Assembly (NCBI RefSeq): GCF_000714715.1
Contig: NZ_JMFO01000005.1
Span: 1 to 64,000 of the forward strand
DNA length: 64,000 bases
DNA from: Candidatus Magnetobacterium casense
Lineage (GTDB): Bacteria > Nitrospirota > Thermodesulfovibrionia > Thermodesulfovibrionales > Magnetobacteriaceae
Direction of reading: 5' to 3'
Below the pieces are notes generated by a model. That model was not told where the DNA came from. It ran no database searches and saw only the letters and a list, made by a program, of their open reading frames with translations. Made by a program: the position numbers and the translations under genes. The number at the start of each line of letters is the position of its first letter. Position 1 is the first letter of the stretch. Shown here piece by piece: positions 17,047 to 26,181 of the stretch.

Positions 17047-18471
17047 TCAGTCGGCTGTTCTCACTGTGTTGTGTGCAGAACTGTCTGTTTTTTCTTGTCT
17101 GTGTTTGTCGATCTGTTGCCGATTGTCTACGATGTAGAGGATGTCTTGTTCCTGTGGTTCTTTGCGGAGTCTGAGGCCCAGGGAGAGATGTTCTTGCCGG
17201 AATTTTTCCAGAAACTTGTCGTAGTCCTCACACCACTTCCTGGCTATTTCCATGTCACGCTGCCTCTGATTGGTCGGGACGTCCTGTGTCTGCTGTTGAC
17301 TCTGCACAAGTTTGACCAACCTGGTGGTAAGCTCTGCATTCTGATTGAGTTTTAGCATGACCTTGTAATCCTGCCATTGCGTATCGATATAGACGACCTG
17401 TCCGTTGTCTATTTTCAGGAGCAGGTCTGATGTCAATGACTCAACGTCCGGGGAAGCGGCATCATCGCCGGCAGCAATGGCATAGCCCAGGGACTCGATG
17501 TTGTCCTTGAGTTTACGGATAAGCCTCTGTCGTGCGATGCGTTCCTCAGCTTTTGCAACAAACTCCGTTAGCTGTGCAACGCCGTTGTCGTACTGTTGCC
17601 TGTTGATATACTTTTGCGAAAATAATGTCTCTATCGTTGGAGAGACCTCGGCGGCGCCGTCGTACTGTGAGGCATATCCGAGGAGCTTTTCAAGCATATC
17701 CCTGAAGGAGTTTGTCTCTGCCGCAAGGGCCTTTACCTTGCCATAGTGCAGCTTCATGGTTGTCCTGATCAGTTGCAGGCGCTGGGAATACGGACAGTCG
17801 TCAAGTTCGTTTGCCAACGGGGTAAGCTCGCTGACGTAGTCCGGATCGATGTCCCTTATGCGATTGTAAAACAGCCATGCTTCTGCAACGATTTCCTCAC
17901 GTTCACCCTTTCCACCTATGGGGGTGGTCTCAGCCTGTCGCATGTGGCGTTGTTCTGTCTGCTGTGCGGTATCGATGGTGGCGGCAGTGACAGGGGTGGG
18001 GTGATGCCCTGTAAGCTCCGTTGTTGCGGCATTTATTGATTCGGTCTTTTGGGCTTCGGTCTTTCGGGTCTGTCGTTGTTCGACCTTTATGGCCTCTATC
18101 TCAGCCTTGAGGGCGCCGTAATGTTGACCAAACTTTATGACTGCCTCCTGCACGGCCTGTTGGGTGTTGGCAAGTTGGAGGGTGCGGTCAAAGGCCTCTA
18201 TCTGGCTTAATTTTTCCAGCAGGTGGTCACTGTTATCCGCGTGCAGGTTGTCTATGTCGCTTTTAAATTCGGCTACCGTGTTTTTCAGGTTGTCGCGCAG
18301 GGAGGCAACAAAGGCGGCCCTTTGAGTGCTTTTTTTTGCGTCTTTGTAGTCGGCGTAAACATCCAGCGCAAAACGAGACGCCGCCACAGCGGCTCCAGCC
18401 CCGGCAGCAAGTATCCAGAAAGGACTAAGCACCGGTGTTGCCATTACAGAGACAACTGCTATGCTACTCAT
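17047..18471 (-). CDS. Hypothetical protein with N-terminal membrane segment and coiled coils
   Basis: 474 residues. A hydrophobic stretch near residues 15-38 (WILAAGAGAAVAA) suggests a membrane anchor or uncleaved signal. Most of the remainder is charged and helical, with coiled-coil-like heptads at about 45-150, a Thr/Gln-rich linker at about 150-195, and a second helical block. I recognise no family. It is 14 bp upstream of nothing obvious but follows the mltD-like gene by 14 bp on the same strand, so an envelope role is possible but unproven. Confidence 0.65.
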   Translation of the reverse strand: MSSIAVVSVMATPVLSPFWILAAGAGAAVAASRFALDVYADYKDAKKSTQRAAFVASLRDNLKNTVAEFKSDIDNLHADNSDHLLEKLSQIEAFDRTLQLANTQQAVQEAVIKFGQHYGALKAEIEAIKVEQRQTRKTEAQKTESINAATTELTGHHPTPVTAATIDTAQQTEQRHMRQAETTPIGGKGEREEIVAEAWLFYNRIRDIDPDYVSELTPLANELDDCPYSQRLQLIRTTMKLHYGKVKALAAETNSFRDMLEKLLGYASQYDGAAEVSPTIETLFSQKYINRQQYDNGVAQLTEFVAKAEERIARQRLIRKLKDNIESLGYAIAAGDDAASPDVESLTSDLLLKIDNGQVVYIDTQWQDYKVMLKLNQNAELTTRLVKLVQSQQQTQDVPTNQRQRDMEIARKWCEDYDKFLEKFRQEHLSLGLRLRKEPQEQDILYIVDNRQQIDKHRQEKTDSSAHNTVRTAD

Positions 18472-18485
18472 TCGGTGGTGACTCC

Positions 18486-20078
18486 TTATGTGCGTTTGTG
18501 TTGCTTGGCTGAGGTCTTGGTCTGGATGGTCGTTTTGTTGTGTATTTTTACGATTTTCCCGGATGCAGGATTTTTTGTTTTTGCTTTAATTTTCGTCTTC
18601 TGCACAGTTGTTTTTGCGTTAATTTTTGATTTATGCGTTGGTGTCTTTGCGTTTAACTGTGTCTTTTTGAGGTTCTTATGTTTGGCGTGTATTTTATCCG
18701 TCTGATGTTTATCATCGATCTTGGTGATGGTTGTGTTGGGTGGCAGGTAGATAACCATACCAGGGTTTAATGTGCCATTTGATGACAAGCGGTTGAGGTC
18801 TCGGAGGATGTCTGCCTGTACCCTTGCCTTGCGTGCGATTGTGGAGAGGGTATCGCCTTTTACGGTTGTGTAGCTGCCCAGGGGGTATCTTTCGCCATCA
18901 CTGGCGGCGTTATAGGCTGCGAGGAAGGAGTCTTTTTTGCCCACGGGTATTCTCAGGCGGTATTTCTGCATGTAAGGGGGGATGCACCATTGTCTGATTT
19001 CGGGGTTTAGTTCACGTATCTTCTCAACGGTGGTGCCTGCCGCTTTGGCGACAAATTCCAGGGTGGCCGGCGGGGAGATGACCACCACATCGAACGTAAA
19101 CGGGGTTCGCACATCCACGTCGTCAAGGCCGTACTTATCGGGGGTCTGTCCTATCTCGCGGGCTGCAAGGAATTTTGGCACAAACTGTCTGGTCTCTTTA
19201 GGTATGTGCGTGCTGCCAAACAGCTTCCAGAAGGAGGTTGTGTTTGAGCGTCTCAGGGCATTTTCTATGTTGAGTTCTCCGGCGTTGTATGCGGCAATTG
19301 CGAGGTCCCAGGAGCCAAACTTCTCAAACAGGAATTTCAGGTATCGTGAGGCCGCCATGGTTGATTTTATGGGGTCGTGTCTCTCGTCTACCCAGTAGTT
19401 GATCTTAAGATTCAAACGCTTTGCCGTTGAGGCCATCAGTTGCCAGGGGCCAACCGCATGAGAATTTGAACGTGCAAAGAGATTGAAACCGCTTTCGATT
19501 AAGGGTAGATAAACGAGGTCTCCGGGGACGTTGTGCTCTTGCAGCACCTGTTTCATCACAGGCACGTATCTGGAACCACGGGTCAGCCACTGCGAAAATG
19601 TCGATTTTACTTTCTTTGAGAAATACACCAGGTATTCCTCTACAACCGCCCTGGCCTTGCCGTCAAGGCTGTGATGTCCTTCGGCGCTGATATCGGACGC
19701 TCCCAGAGTGGGCAGTGCCGTTGTCAGCAGAGTCATATCTTGCGGTGTGTCGGTCAACCTGCCGATTATCAGGCCACTGTCTTCAGGGGGATCGTTGCCG
19801 AGTCTTCTGAACATCGCTCCCATGTCAGTGCCATCGGCATCCGCTGGTGAATCGGCGGCATTAATATTGACCGAGTGTTCTATCTGGACGCTGTTGCTGT
19901 GTTGTGATACGGGGGAGTTTTCTTTGATTGTGCGGTGCGGTATCTTTTCGTAAGGCAAGCCGTTGGTTGTCTTGTTTTCTTCCTTCTTCTCTGCACCATA
20001 AAACAGCGCATGTCCATTAATGGGCAGCATTAATGTCGCTGCTATTATCGCTATTACTATTAACCTGACTATCCGCAT
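18486..20078 (-). CDS. mltD: MltD-like lytic murein transglycosylase with LysM domain
   Basis: 530 residues. A signal peptide (MRIVRLIVIAIIAATLMLPINGHA) directs export. The SLT lysozyme-like domain spans about 170-290, with catalytic Glu195 in LPLIESGFN, then AVGPWQLM and AIAAYNAGELN. A LysM-like segment at about 320-385 and a clear LysM (YTTVKGDTLSTIARKA...VIYLP) at about 392-437 bind peptidoglycan. The last ~85 residues are an unusual Lys/Thr-rich repetitive tail (AKTKNPA, NAKTPTHKS type). It cleaves glycan strands to 1,6-anhydro products. A near-perfect promoter lies 5 nt before the ATG, so the message should be leaderless. Confidence 0.93.
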   Translation of the reverse strand: MRIVRLIVIAIIAATLMLPINGHALFYGAEKKEENKTTNGLPYEKIPHRTIKENSPVSQHSNSVQIEHSVNINAADSPADADGTDMGAMFRRLGNDPPEDSGLIIGRLTDTPQDMTLLTTALPTLGASDISAEGHHSLDGKARAVVEEYLVYFSKKVKSTFSQWLTRGSRYVPVMKQVLQEHNVPGDLVYLPLIESGFNLFARSNSHAVGPWQLMASTAKRLNLKINYWVDERHDPIKSTMAASRYLKFLFEKFGSWDLAIAAYNAGELNIENALRRSNTTSFWKLFGSTHIPKETRQFVPKFLAAREIGQTPDKYGLDDVDVRTPFTFDVVVISPPATLEFVAKAAGTTVEKIRELNPEIRQWCIPPYMQKYRLRIPVGKKDSFLAAYNAASDGERYPLGSYTTVKGDTLSTIARKARVQADILRDLNRLSSNGTLNPGMVIYLPPNTTITKIDDKHQTDKIHAKHKNLKKTQLNAKTPTHKSKINAKTTVQKTKIKAKTKNPASGKIVKIHNKTTIQTKTSAKQHKRT

Positions 20079-20083
20079 GAAGA

Positions 20084-20112
20084 ATTATACACAAATAAAA
20101 TAGACTTGTCAA
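20084..20112 (-). promoter_or_regulatory. Consensus sigma-70-type promoter of mltD, predicted leaderless
   Basis: Minus strand: TTGACA, 17-bp spacer, TATAAT, then only TCTTC before the ATG at 20078. Both hexamers match consensus exactly. Confidence 0.75.
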
Positions 20113-20233
20113 GTCCCCTTGATACGGAAAATAAAAATTTTTTTTGAAATAACCAAGTGGCTGATATTACAAGGCTATTAGGCATACCGAAATTATACGG
20201 GTTTTTTCAGTCAGGATGCCTTCCCTCTTTGCC

Positions 20234-20692
20234 TTAAGGCAGCGACTGCAGATAGTCCTGCAACTGCTCAGGCGTGGGGAACTCCTGGGGCAGCGGGGGT
20301 AGTTTGACATTTGGCAGACATGCAGGCAGCACGATCCCCAGTAGATTTAACACGGCAAATCGAACGACCTCGGAGGGCAATGATACCGGGGCATTCTCTA
20401 TTAGAAACAGCTCCGAGTTCCACAGGTCATTGCCGGTGACAATTCCGCTACAGTCATCGCCCCTGACAGAGCGCAAAGTGGCCCCCCTGGAGAGCACAAA
20501 AGACCGCACCTCAAGGTTTGACGACTGTAACCCCTTGACGGCCGGATTTTGACCCAACCGATGCCTGCCCGCTGTCAGCGGAAGAAAACGACTGACGTTA
20601 ACCCCGGAACAATATACAAGTACATTATTGCCTCTCTTTTCGTCAGGTCTTATTACATAATAGAGAAAATCATTTACGTATGCGTATGACAT
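20234..20692 (-). CDS. Hypothetical protein, 152 aa
   Basis: No family recognised. The protein has no signal peptide. Its first half contains polar beta-like segments with two separated cysteines (LVYCSGVN, GDDCSGIV). Its C-terminal third has a hydrophobic stretch (VVRFAVLNLLGIVLPACLP) and a Pro-rich end. It lies alone between the mltD promoter region and a strong inverted repeat. Confidence that it is translated is moderate, based on frame length and lack of alternatives. Confidence 0.55.
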   Translation of the reverse strand: MSYAYVNDFLYYVIRPDEKRGNNVLVYCSGVNVSRFLPLTAGRHRLGQNPAVKGLQSSNLEVRSFVLSRGATLRSVRGDDCSGIVTGNDLWNSELFLIENAPVSLPSEVVRFAVLNLLGIVLPACLPNVKLPPLPQEFPTPEQLQDYLQSLP

Positions 20693-20718
20693 AATCTTAC
20701 CATCCTTAAGTCGTAAGC

Positions 20719-20762
20719 GGGTATAGAGGGGGGCAGCACAAAGGCCGTCCCCCTCTATACCC
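20719..20762. other. 14-bp perfect inverted repeat (terminator-like hairpin without U-tract)
   Basis: GGGTATAGAGGGGG (20719-20732) pairs perfectly with CCCCCTCTATACCC (20749-20762) around a 16-nt loop. It sits between the thiolase stop and the next gene on the minus strand. No T-run follows on that strand, so a classical intrinsic terminator is uncertain; RNA stabilisation or a palindromic repeat is possible. Confidence 0.7.
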
Positions 20763-20777
20763 GGGGAGTTTTTCCTG

Positions 20778-22064
20778 CTATCGTTCCATCAGCATGGCAT
20801 AGCCCATGCCACCACCGATGCACATGGTTACGATGCCCCTCTTGTATCCCTTGCGTTTCATCTGCCGCATACCGGTAACGACCTGTCTGGCCCCCGTGCA
20901 TCCGATAGGATGTCCAAGTGAGATACCACTGCCCAGTTCATTTGGCTTATCGCTGGCCAGTCCCAGCTCCTTTATACAGGCAAGTGCCTGGGCGGCAAAG
21001 GCCTCGTTGACCTCCCAGCAATCGATGTCTCCAACGCTGAGACCGTTTTGCTTTAACAGCTTTCTCACTGCCGGTATGGGACCTAAGCCCATGTATGCAG
21101 GGTCTATGGCGCCCGTAGCAAAACCCTTTATCTTGACATACGGCTCCAGCCCCATTGCCTTTGCCTTGTCTGCACTCATCAACAGCACTGCCGCCGCTCC
21201 GTCGTTGATACCGGAGGCGTTACCGGCGGTGACGGAGCCATCCTTCTTAAATGCGGGCTTCATCTTTGCCAGTTTATCCATGGAGGTATCCATTGGGCGT
21301 TCATCGGTATCCACGATGATGTCCTCCTTGCGTCCCTTGATGACGACGGGTACAATCTCCTCCTTAAACGTGCCATCGACTATTGCCTGACGTGCCCTGG
21401 TGTGACTGAGCACACTGAGCTGGTCCTGCTCCTCCCTGGATATGCCGTAGAGCTGTACGATGTTCTCTGCCGTGATCCCCATGTGATAGCCATAGAATAT
21501 CTCATACAGGCCATCATAGACCATCAGGTCGATGACATCGGCCACCCCGGTCAGCGCCATCCTGTAGCCCCAGCGTGCCGACGGTAACGTAAACGGGATG
21601 TTGCTCATGCTCTCCATGCCCCCGGCGACGACCACATCGGCCTCACCCAGCATGATGCTCTGTGCCCCCATCGCTATAGACCTCAGTCCGGAGGAACAGA
21701 CCTTGTTGATCGTTGCCGCCGGTGTCTCCTTGGGGATACCGCTTCTGATGGTTGCCTGTCTGGCAGGATTCTGACCCTGCCCGGCCTGGACAACATTGCC
21801 CATCACGACCTCGTCTATTGACACGGGACTGAGGGCAGTGTCATAGTCGTGATACCTCTTCTCAAGTTCAATCATCCCCTGGTCCTTCAACTTGTCAGGG
21901 GCAAACTCCTTCAACGCCTCATCGGCCACCGGCCTCAGACCTACCTTCTTCAATGTCTCCTTGATGACCAACGCCCCAAGGTCTATTGCCGACACATCCT
22001 TGAGAGCTCCACCAAAGGCCCCCACCGCAGTCCTGACACCACTAACTATTACTACTTCTTTCAA
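20778..22064 (-). CDS. Acetyl-CoA C-acetyltransferase (thiolase)
   Basis: 428 residues. Active-site Cys123 lies in INKVCSSGLR, and the second active region is ISLGHPIGCTGAR (His near 383) with Cys in MCIGGGMGYA near the C-terminus. It condenses two acetyl-CoA to acetoacetyl-CoA or cleaves the reverse. About 35 extra residues at 45-80 (APDKLKDQGMIELEKRYHDYD region) make it longer than the usual ~390-residue form; I believe such a variant occurs in other anaerobes. The start is TTG with GGAGG 7 nt upstream. No other beta-oxidation or polyhydroxybutyrate genes are adjacent. Confidence 0.94.
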   Translation of the reverse strand: MKEVVIVSGVRTAVGAFGGALKDVSAIDLGALVIKETLKKVGLRPVADEALKEFAPDKLKDQGMIELEKRYHDYDTALSPVSIDEVVMGNVVQAGQGQNPARQATIRSGIPKETPAATINKVCSSGLRSIAMGAQSIMLGEADVVVAGGMESMSNIPFTLPSARWGYRMALTGVADVIDLMVYDGLYEIFYGYHMGITAENIVQLYGISREEQDQLSVLSHTRARQAIVDGTFKEEIVPVVIKGRKEDIIVDTDERPMDTSMDKLAKMKPAFKKDGSVTAGNASGINDGAAAVLLMSADKAKAMGLEPYVKIKGFATGAIDPAYMGLGPIPAVRKLLKQNGLSVGDIDCWEVNEAFAAQALACIKELGLASDKPNELGSGISLGHPIGCTGARQVVTGMRQMKRKGYKRGIVTMCIGGGMGYAMLMER

Positions 22065-22298
22065 AGGTCAACCTCCTAATAAAATTTACCAATATTTTGC
22101 CATATCACAACCAGAGAAAGCAAAAAAAAGTTGTTATCCTGAAATGACACAGTTTTTTTCAGCCATGATAATTGGGTGTGAAACAATGGCGCGTCAACGG
22201 TCAAATGCGATTGCCCTGAGCGGAATCGCTCCCATCACATATGGACATCAAGGGAGGGGGCAGGACTACCGAAAAATTTACGCACCCTGTTGCCCTGG

Positions 22299-22327
22299 TT
22301 ACAAAATATCTGTGGTTGTGGTAGAAT
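22299..22327 (+). promoter_or_regulatory. Sigma-70-type promoter, predicted leaderless
   Basis: TTACAA (22299-22304), 17-bp spacer and TAGAAT (22322-22327), then 6 nt to the ATG at 22334. The remaining 22065-22298 stretch shows no gene. Confidence 0.5.
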
Positions 22328-22333
22328 AAGACT

Positions 22334-23347
22334 ATGAGATTTGTAGATGTAAAGAGTGATATAGCCTTTAAGAGGATATTTGGCAATGAAACTAAAAAGG
22401 AAATACTGATATCTTTTTTGAATGCCGTATTAGGCCTGACCGGGGATAGGGAGATTGGTGAAATAACGCTACTTAGCCCTTATCAGGCACCAAAGATAGA
22501 TGAGTTGAAGTACACTATATTAGATATAAGGGCAGTAGACAAGAGGGGGGTAACATTCATAATAGAGATACAGGTGCAAAGGGAGAAGGGCTTTGCTAAA
22601 AGGGTGCTTTATTATACAAGCAAGGCATACATTAATCAATTAGGTAGAGGGGATGATTATCCCGCGCTAAATCAGGTTATATACATAGGGATAGTGGATT
22701 TTAATATATTTGAGGGTGATAATTATTTAACACGACATTTAATATTAAACGCTGCAACATTTAAACAAGAGTTGGAGGACTTTGAGTTTTATTTTATAGA
22801 GCTGCCCAAATTCAAAAAGAAAGAGGATGAGGTAGAGAGTATAATAGAAAAGTGGGTGTATTTCATAAAAAATGCCTCTTCTCTGGAAATGGTACCCAAG
22901 TGTGCGGATTTCGTAGAGATAAAAGATGCCTATGAGATAGCAAACAAGAGTACTTGGAACAAAGAAGATTTTGAGGTATATGAATATTGGCAGATAAGAA
23001 GGCAGATTGACAAAAGCGCAATAGAATATGCAGTAGAATCTGCAGTAAAATCTGCAGAAGAGAAAGCCCTTATTGCAGAAGAGAAAGCCCTTATTAAAGG
23101 ACAGCTCGAGGGTGAACGTAAAGGAATTATAAAAGGCAAGATCGAAGGATTGATCGAGGGTGAGCGTAAGGGGTTGATAAAAGGAATAGAAATGGTACTC
23201 GATATTAAATACGGTGACAAAGGAACTGCTCTTATGGACAACGTTAGAAGACTTGAAAACATAGAACAATTAGATGAGTTCAAAGGGCTTTTAAAGAAGT
23301 CTACGTCGCTGGATGAACTGTGGGGATATCTGAGACATAAAATGTAG
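22334..23347 (+). CDS. Rpn-family putative transposase / PD-(D/E)XK nuclease
   Basis: 337 residues. The N-terminus has the family pattern VKSDIAFKRIFGNE. The nuclease core is DIRAVDKRGVTFIIEIQVQ with Asp64, Glu78 and Gln80. Rpn proteins are described as recombination-promoting nucleases and are multicopy in many genomes. The C-terminal region is made of internal repeats: a perfect 21-bp duplication at 23054-23095 (AEEKALI twice) and two related GERKG-(I/L)IKG blocks. A second, diverged family member lies at 46.9 kb. No terminal inverted repeats are apparent, so this is not a simple insertion sequence. Confidence 0.9.
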   Translation: MRFVDVKSDIAFKRIFGNETKKEILISFLNAVLGLTGDREIGEITLLSPYQAPKIDELKYTILDIRAVDKRGVTFIIEIQVQREKGFAKRVLYYTSKAYINQLGRGDDYPALNQVIYIGIVDFNIFEGDNYLTRHLILNAATFKQELEDFEFYFIELPKFKKKEDEVESIIEKWVYFIKNASSLEMVPKCADFVEIKDAYEIANKSTWNKEDFEVYEYWQIRRQIDKSAIEYAVESAVKSAEEKALIAEEKALIKGQLEGERKGIIKGKIEGLIEGERKGLIKGIEMVLDIKYGDKGTALMDNVRRLENIEQLDEFKGLLKKSTSLDELWGYLRHKM

Positions 23348-23439
23348 AGCCGATACTGTCATATTGAGAAAGAACCAATTTTTGGGAGTCGCCCCTTTCT
23401 TTTTTTTCCTGTAAATGTGTGCTATAATCTATAGAAGAG

Positions 23440-24105
23440 ATGAAGGATGTGTTTATTATTCTGTGGACGGAGGACATGTACCACCCCACGACCAGGCGGT
23501 GCATCGAGGGCTTAAAGGCAACCGACCTGTCGATGGCGGAACTGATCATATACGATAATGGCGGTAATCCCACGTTTGTGCAGGCAGACCTCTACGAGGA
23601 TATAACGGATTACTGCGAGGGACGGCCTGTCATCTTGCTCAAGGACACGGTACTGGTCAATGATAGCCGGTGGATGTACAAGCTGTTCCAGTGCTCAAAC
23701 AACTCCGCAACGCAGGTGGTTGGATGCGTGCATAAATACAAGGACGCTGCTAATGCCTACTACGGGGTGGAATTCAATATAGAAATGGATATCATAAACT
23801 ATACGGGTATTGCCAACCCTACACCCAGCCAATATGCCTATACTTGCGCCGTGGCCGGCCCAATGCTCCTGCTCATGAACCCCAATGCGATCCACTTCGA
23901 CCCTGACTACAACAACTCAGACCACATATACCTCGACATCTGTATGCAACAGTGGCTCAAGGGCGGTGTAGTGGCGGCGGCTTTGGATGTCAGCGCAACC
24001 AACCTTGGCGATCCACTGCGGCAGTTGCAGTATGTCAAGACCAAGTGGGGGGAGTTTATAAAAAACGAATTGCCATCAAAAATGGGCCGTTCTGCCGACC
24101 TCTGA
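23440..24105 (+). CDS. Glycosyltransferase-2-like protein, degenerate
   Basis: 221 residues that align by eye with the convergent 344-residue glycosyltransferase next door: EGLKATDLSMAEL versus GSLKATDLSRAEL, VVGCVHKYKD versus VVGCVNIFED, and LDICMQQWLKGGVVAAALD versus LDLCIQAWYTGKRVACALD. The metal-binding DDD motif of the partner (LLDDDTEVYD) is replaced by LLKDTVLVND, and the C-terminal extension is absent. It may be inactive, regulatory or under decay. A TATAAT with TG extension lies 11 nt before the ATG. The stop is adjacent to the stop of the convergent gene. Confidence 0.65.
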   Translation: MKDVFIILWTEDMYHPTTRRCIEGLKATDLSMAELIIYDNGGNPTFVQADLYEDITDYCEGRPVILLKDTVLVNDSRWMYKLFQCSNNSATQVVGCVHKYKDAANAYYGVEFNIEMDIINYTGIANPTPSQYAYTCAVAGPMLLLMNPNAIHFDPDYNNSDHIYLDICMQQWLKGGVVAAALDVSATNLGDPLRQLQYVKTKWGEFIKNELPSKMGRSADL

Positions 24106-25140
24106 TTATACCGACCTAAGATAACACCGCTTGCAGTTGAACATGTTGTATCTGCAGGTGCGCAGTGGATGGTGGGTGACCCCCGTGAGGCTGTTCAACT
24201 GTTGTGCGGCTGCCCGGTGGCAGGGGTTTGCCTGCAGACACTGCTCCAAAAACGACTGCTCACCCGTAATCTGATACAGGTGGAAGCAGGCATTGGCGCG
24301 TGTGCGTTCGTTGTAGCAATCGCGTGCGATCCTGGTGAACATCTCAATGGCGCGTTGGCTGTCTGTCAGCTTCATGCGCGTTGCACGGAAGTAGTAATGT
24401 GTCCAGGTGTTTTTTTCGCCGTGTTTTTTGTACTGTCTCAGTTGTGGTACGTCGGTGAGGTAGGGCATGAAGTCTGACCATTTCTTGGAGAAGTGTGCGC
24501 AATCGTGGTAGTAGACCGAGTTGTAGTCAGGGTTGTTTTTGGCTATGTAGCCGTGGTGGTGTATGACCTTGAGATCGAGTGCGCAGGCTACGCGCTTGCC
24601 AGTATACCAGGCCTGGATGCAGAGGTCAAGATCGTGAGTCTCCTTGATGTATTTGGTGTCAAAGTAGAAAGACTCGCAGTCCCGTATGAGCATGACGGCG
24701 CTACAGAGGGTGGGTACGTAGACGGCGTTGTCGATGATTTCACTGTCGTCGTGCATAAAGTCGCTCATTGACTCATAGAATCCGTCGGCGTCTATGAAGT
24801 GTCCGGCGTTGTTTATTGTGCCATCCTCAAATATGTTTACGCAGCCAACGACTGCGGCGTTGAGTCTCTCCGATACGTCATACATGCGTTGCAGCCAGTG
24901 GTAGTCGTAGACCTCTGTGTCGTCATCGAGCAGGAGGATGTTTTTGTTGCGTCTTGCGGCCAACTTGAGCATCTTGTTCAATATCACCGGATGCGAAAAC
25001 CCCTTGTCGTAGCAGTTGTCGATCAATACAAGCTCGGCACGACTGAGATCAGTGGCCTTGAGGCTGCCAATGGCACGCTTGGCACTCATAAGGCGCAGGT
25101 TGGGCGAACACATGATTATCAGCGTGTCTTTTGCACTCAT
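24106..25140 (-). CDS. Family 2 glycosyltransferase
   Basis: 344 residues. The GT-A fold is indicated by LVLIDNCYD, the metal-binding LLDDDTEVYD, VVGCVNIFEDG, ETHDLDLCIQAWYTG and HHHGYIAK. The last ~100 residues (DSQRAIEMFTRIARDCYNERTRANACFHLYQITG...) look like helical TPR-type repeats. A CRYNMFNCKRCYLRSV end adds three cysteines. It likely transfers a sugar to a surface polysaccharide or protein; donor and acceptor are unknown. Its stop abuts that of the shorter related gene on the opposite strand. Confidence 0.85.
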   Translation of the reverse strand: MSAKDTLIIMCSPNLRLMSAKRAIGSLKATDLSRAELVLIDNCYDKGFSHPVILNKMLKLAARRNKNILLLDDDTEVYDYHWLQRMYDVSERLNAAVVGCVNIFEDGTINNAGHFIDADGFYESMSDFMHDDSEIIDNAVYVPTLCSAVMLIRDCESFYFDTKYIKETHDLDLCIQAWYTGKRVACALDLKVIHHHGYIAKNNPDYNSVYYHDCAHFSKKWSDFMPYLTDVPQLRQYKKHGEKNTWTHYYFRATRMKLTDSQRAIEMFTRIARDCYNERTRANACFHLYQITGEQSFLEQCLQANPCHRAAAQQLNSLTGVTHHPLRTCRYNMFNCKRCYLRSV

Positions 25141-25310
25141 GCGTCTCTGCCGGGATTAGTCGTACCAGCACCCAAAGCCGCCCTCCATGGGATAATGATT
25201 ACGTCATTCATAAGTTTTGATTATAACATAAATTGCCCCCGGATATGTTTCCCCTTTCCGGGTTATCGCTTGTTACCCACGAAAAATTTATGTACCCAAT
25301 AAATGTACCC

Positions 25311-26066
25311 CTACAGCTCACCCTTGAAGTAGTAAAAGGCATAGCCGGCCGGCTCGTAGAGGCAGTGATAGAAATGCTCCAGGGCCGTGGCCGTTGGCAG
25401 GAAGGACGAGAGGTCTACGTGTGTGCCATGCCTGTTGGTAGAGAACACGTCGGGGTCAAGCCCCTGCTTTCTGAACATGGCCAGGGTCCTGCGCATGTGT
25501 GACTCGGAGGTAACGAGCAGCAGTTTTTTGATGGCATGTTTGTCATTTAATGCCCTGATGCCTCTTGCCTCGTCAATGGTCTTGCTAACCTCTCCATAGA
25601 GCTGTATCTGTTGCTCTTTCAAACCAAGACTTAAGGCATATCTCCTTACGACGTCGGCCTCGTTGTAGGTTTTCGTCTTCCACTGGGCAAAGAGCAGCTT
25701 TTTTGCAAACCCGTTTTTGACAAAGTATATGCCGGCCCATATGCGTTCGATCCCGTTTGTATAAAAGACATGACTATCGGGCACATAAGGCGGAAAGTGA
25801 TTGGCAACATACAGGTTTGCATCCGTCACGCCGGCCATTACAACCACGGCGTCGTAGGTGACGGATGGGGCGTAGGTGTCGTTGACGTGCCAGTACCTTG
25901 CAAAGAACTGGTTGGTTGTATAGGGGATGCTTATGACATACAAATACAGTATCAGCAAAAATACCAACGGCTTGCGTCTCTGTTTTGACAACAGCAGCGC
26001 CATCAACCCTACAAAAACGTACAGAAGCGGATTAATCAGGCTCATTAAAATTTTGTCTAAGAGCAT
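25311..26066 (-). CDS. YdcF/SanA/ElyC-family (DUF218) membrane protein
   Basis: 251 residues. Two hydrophobic segments (about 10-27 and 32-50) are followed by a DUF218 domain: YDAVVVMAGVTD, RIWAGIYFVKNGFAKKLLFA, TIDEARGI, KKLLLVTSESHMRRTLAMFRKQG. Family members such as SanA and ElyC affect envelope integrity and undecaprenyl-carrier metabolism. A -10-like TAAAAT lies about 11 nt before the ATG. It stands alone between glycosyltransferase and nucleotidyltransferase genes. Confidence 0.88.
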   Translation of the reverse strand: MLLDKILMSLINPLLYVFVGLMALLLSKQRRKPLVFLLILYLYVISIPYTTNQFFARYWHVNDTYAPSVTYDAVVVMAGVTDANLYVANHFPPYVPDSHVFYTNGIERIWAGIYFVKNGFAKKLLFAQWKTKTYNEADVVRRYALSLGLKEQQIQLYGEVSKTIDEARGIRALNDKHAIKKLLLVTSESHMRRTLAMFRKQGLDPDVFSTNRHGTHVDLSSFLPTATALEHFYHCLYEPAGYAFYYFKGEL

Positions 26067-26123
26067 ATCTGTCGGATATTTTACACCAAACGAGGAAAAA
26101 GTTGTATCCTCTTTTAAAAATCA

Positions 26124-26153
26124 TTGACAGAGACTCTATGGCCGTGATATACT
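26124..26153 (+). promoter_or_regulatory. Sigma-70-type promoter of the MNT gene
   Basis: TTGACA (26124-26129), 18-bp spacer and TATACT (26148-26153), about 28 bp before the ATG at 26182. A purine-rich AAAGGGG lies between. It directly follows a GTATCCTCTTT sequence shared with the MITE-like repeat. Confidence 0.6.
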
Positions 26154-26181
26154 TGACCAATAAAGAAAGGGGCGTGGTATA

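Noticed and set aside
20778-22064. Thiolase insertion at residues 45-80 as a novel feature
   Set aside because: I believe similar longer thiolases occur in other anaerobes, so it is probably a known subfamily.
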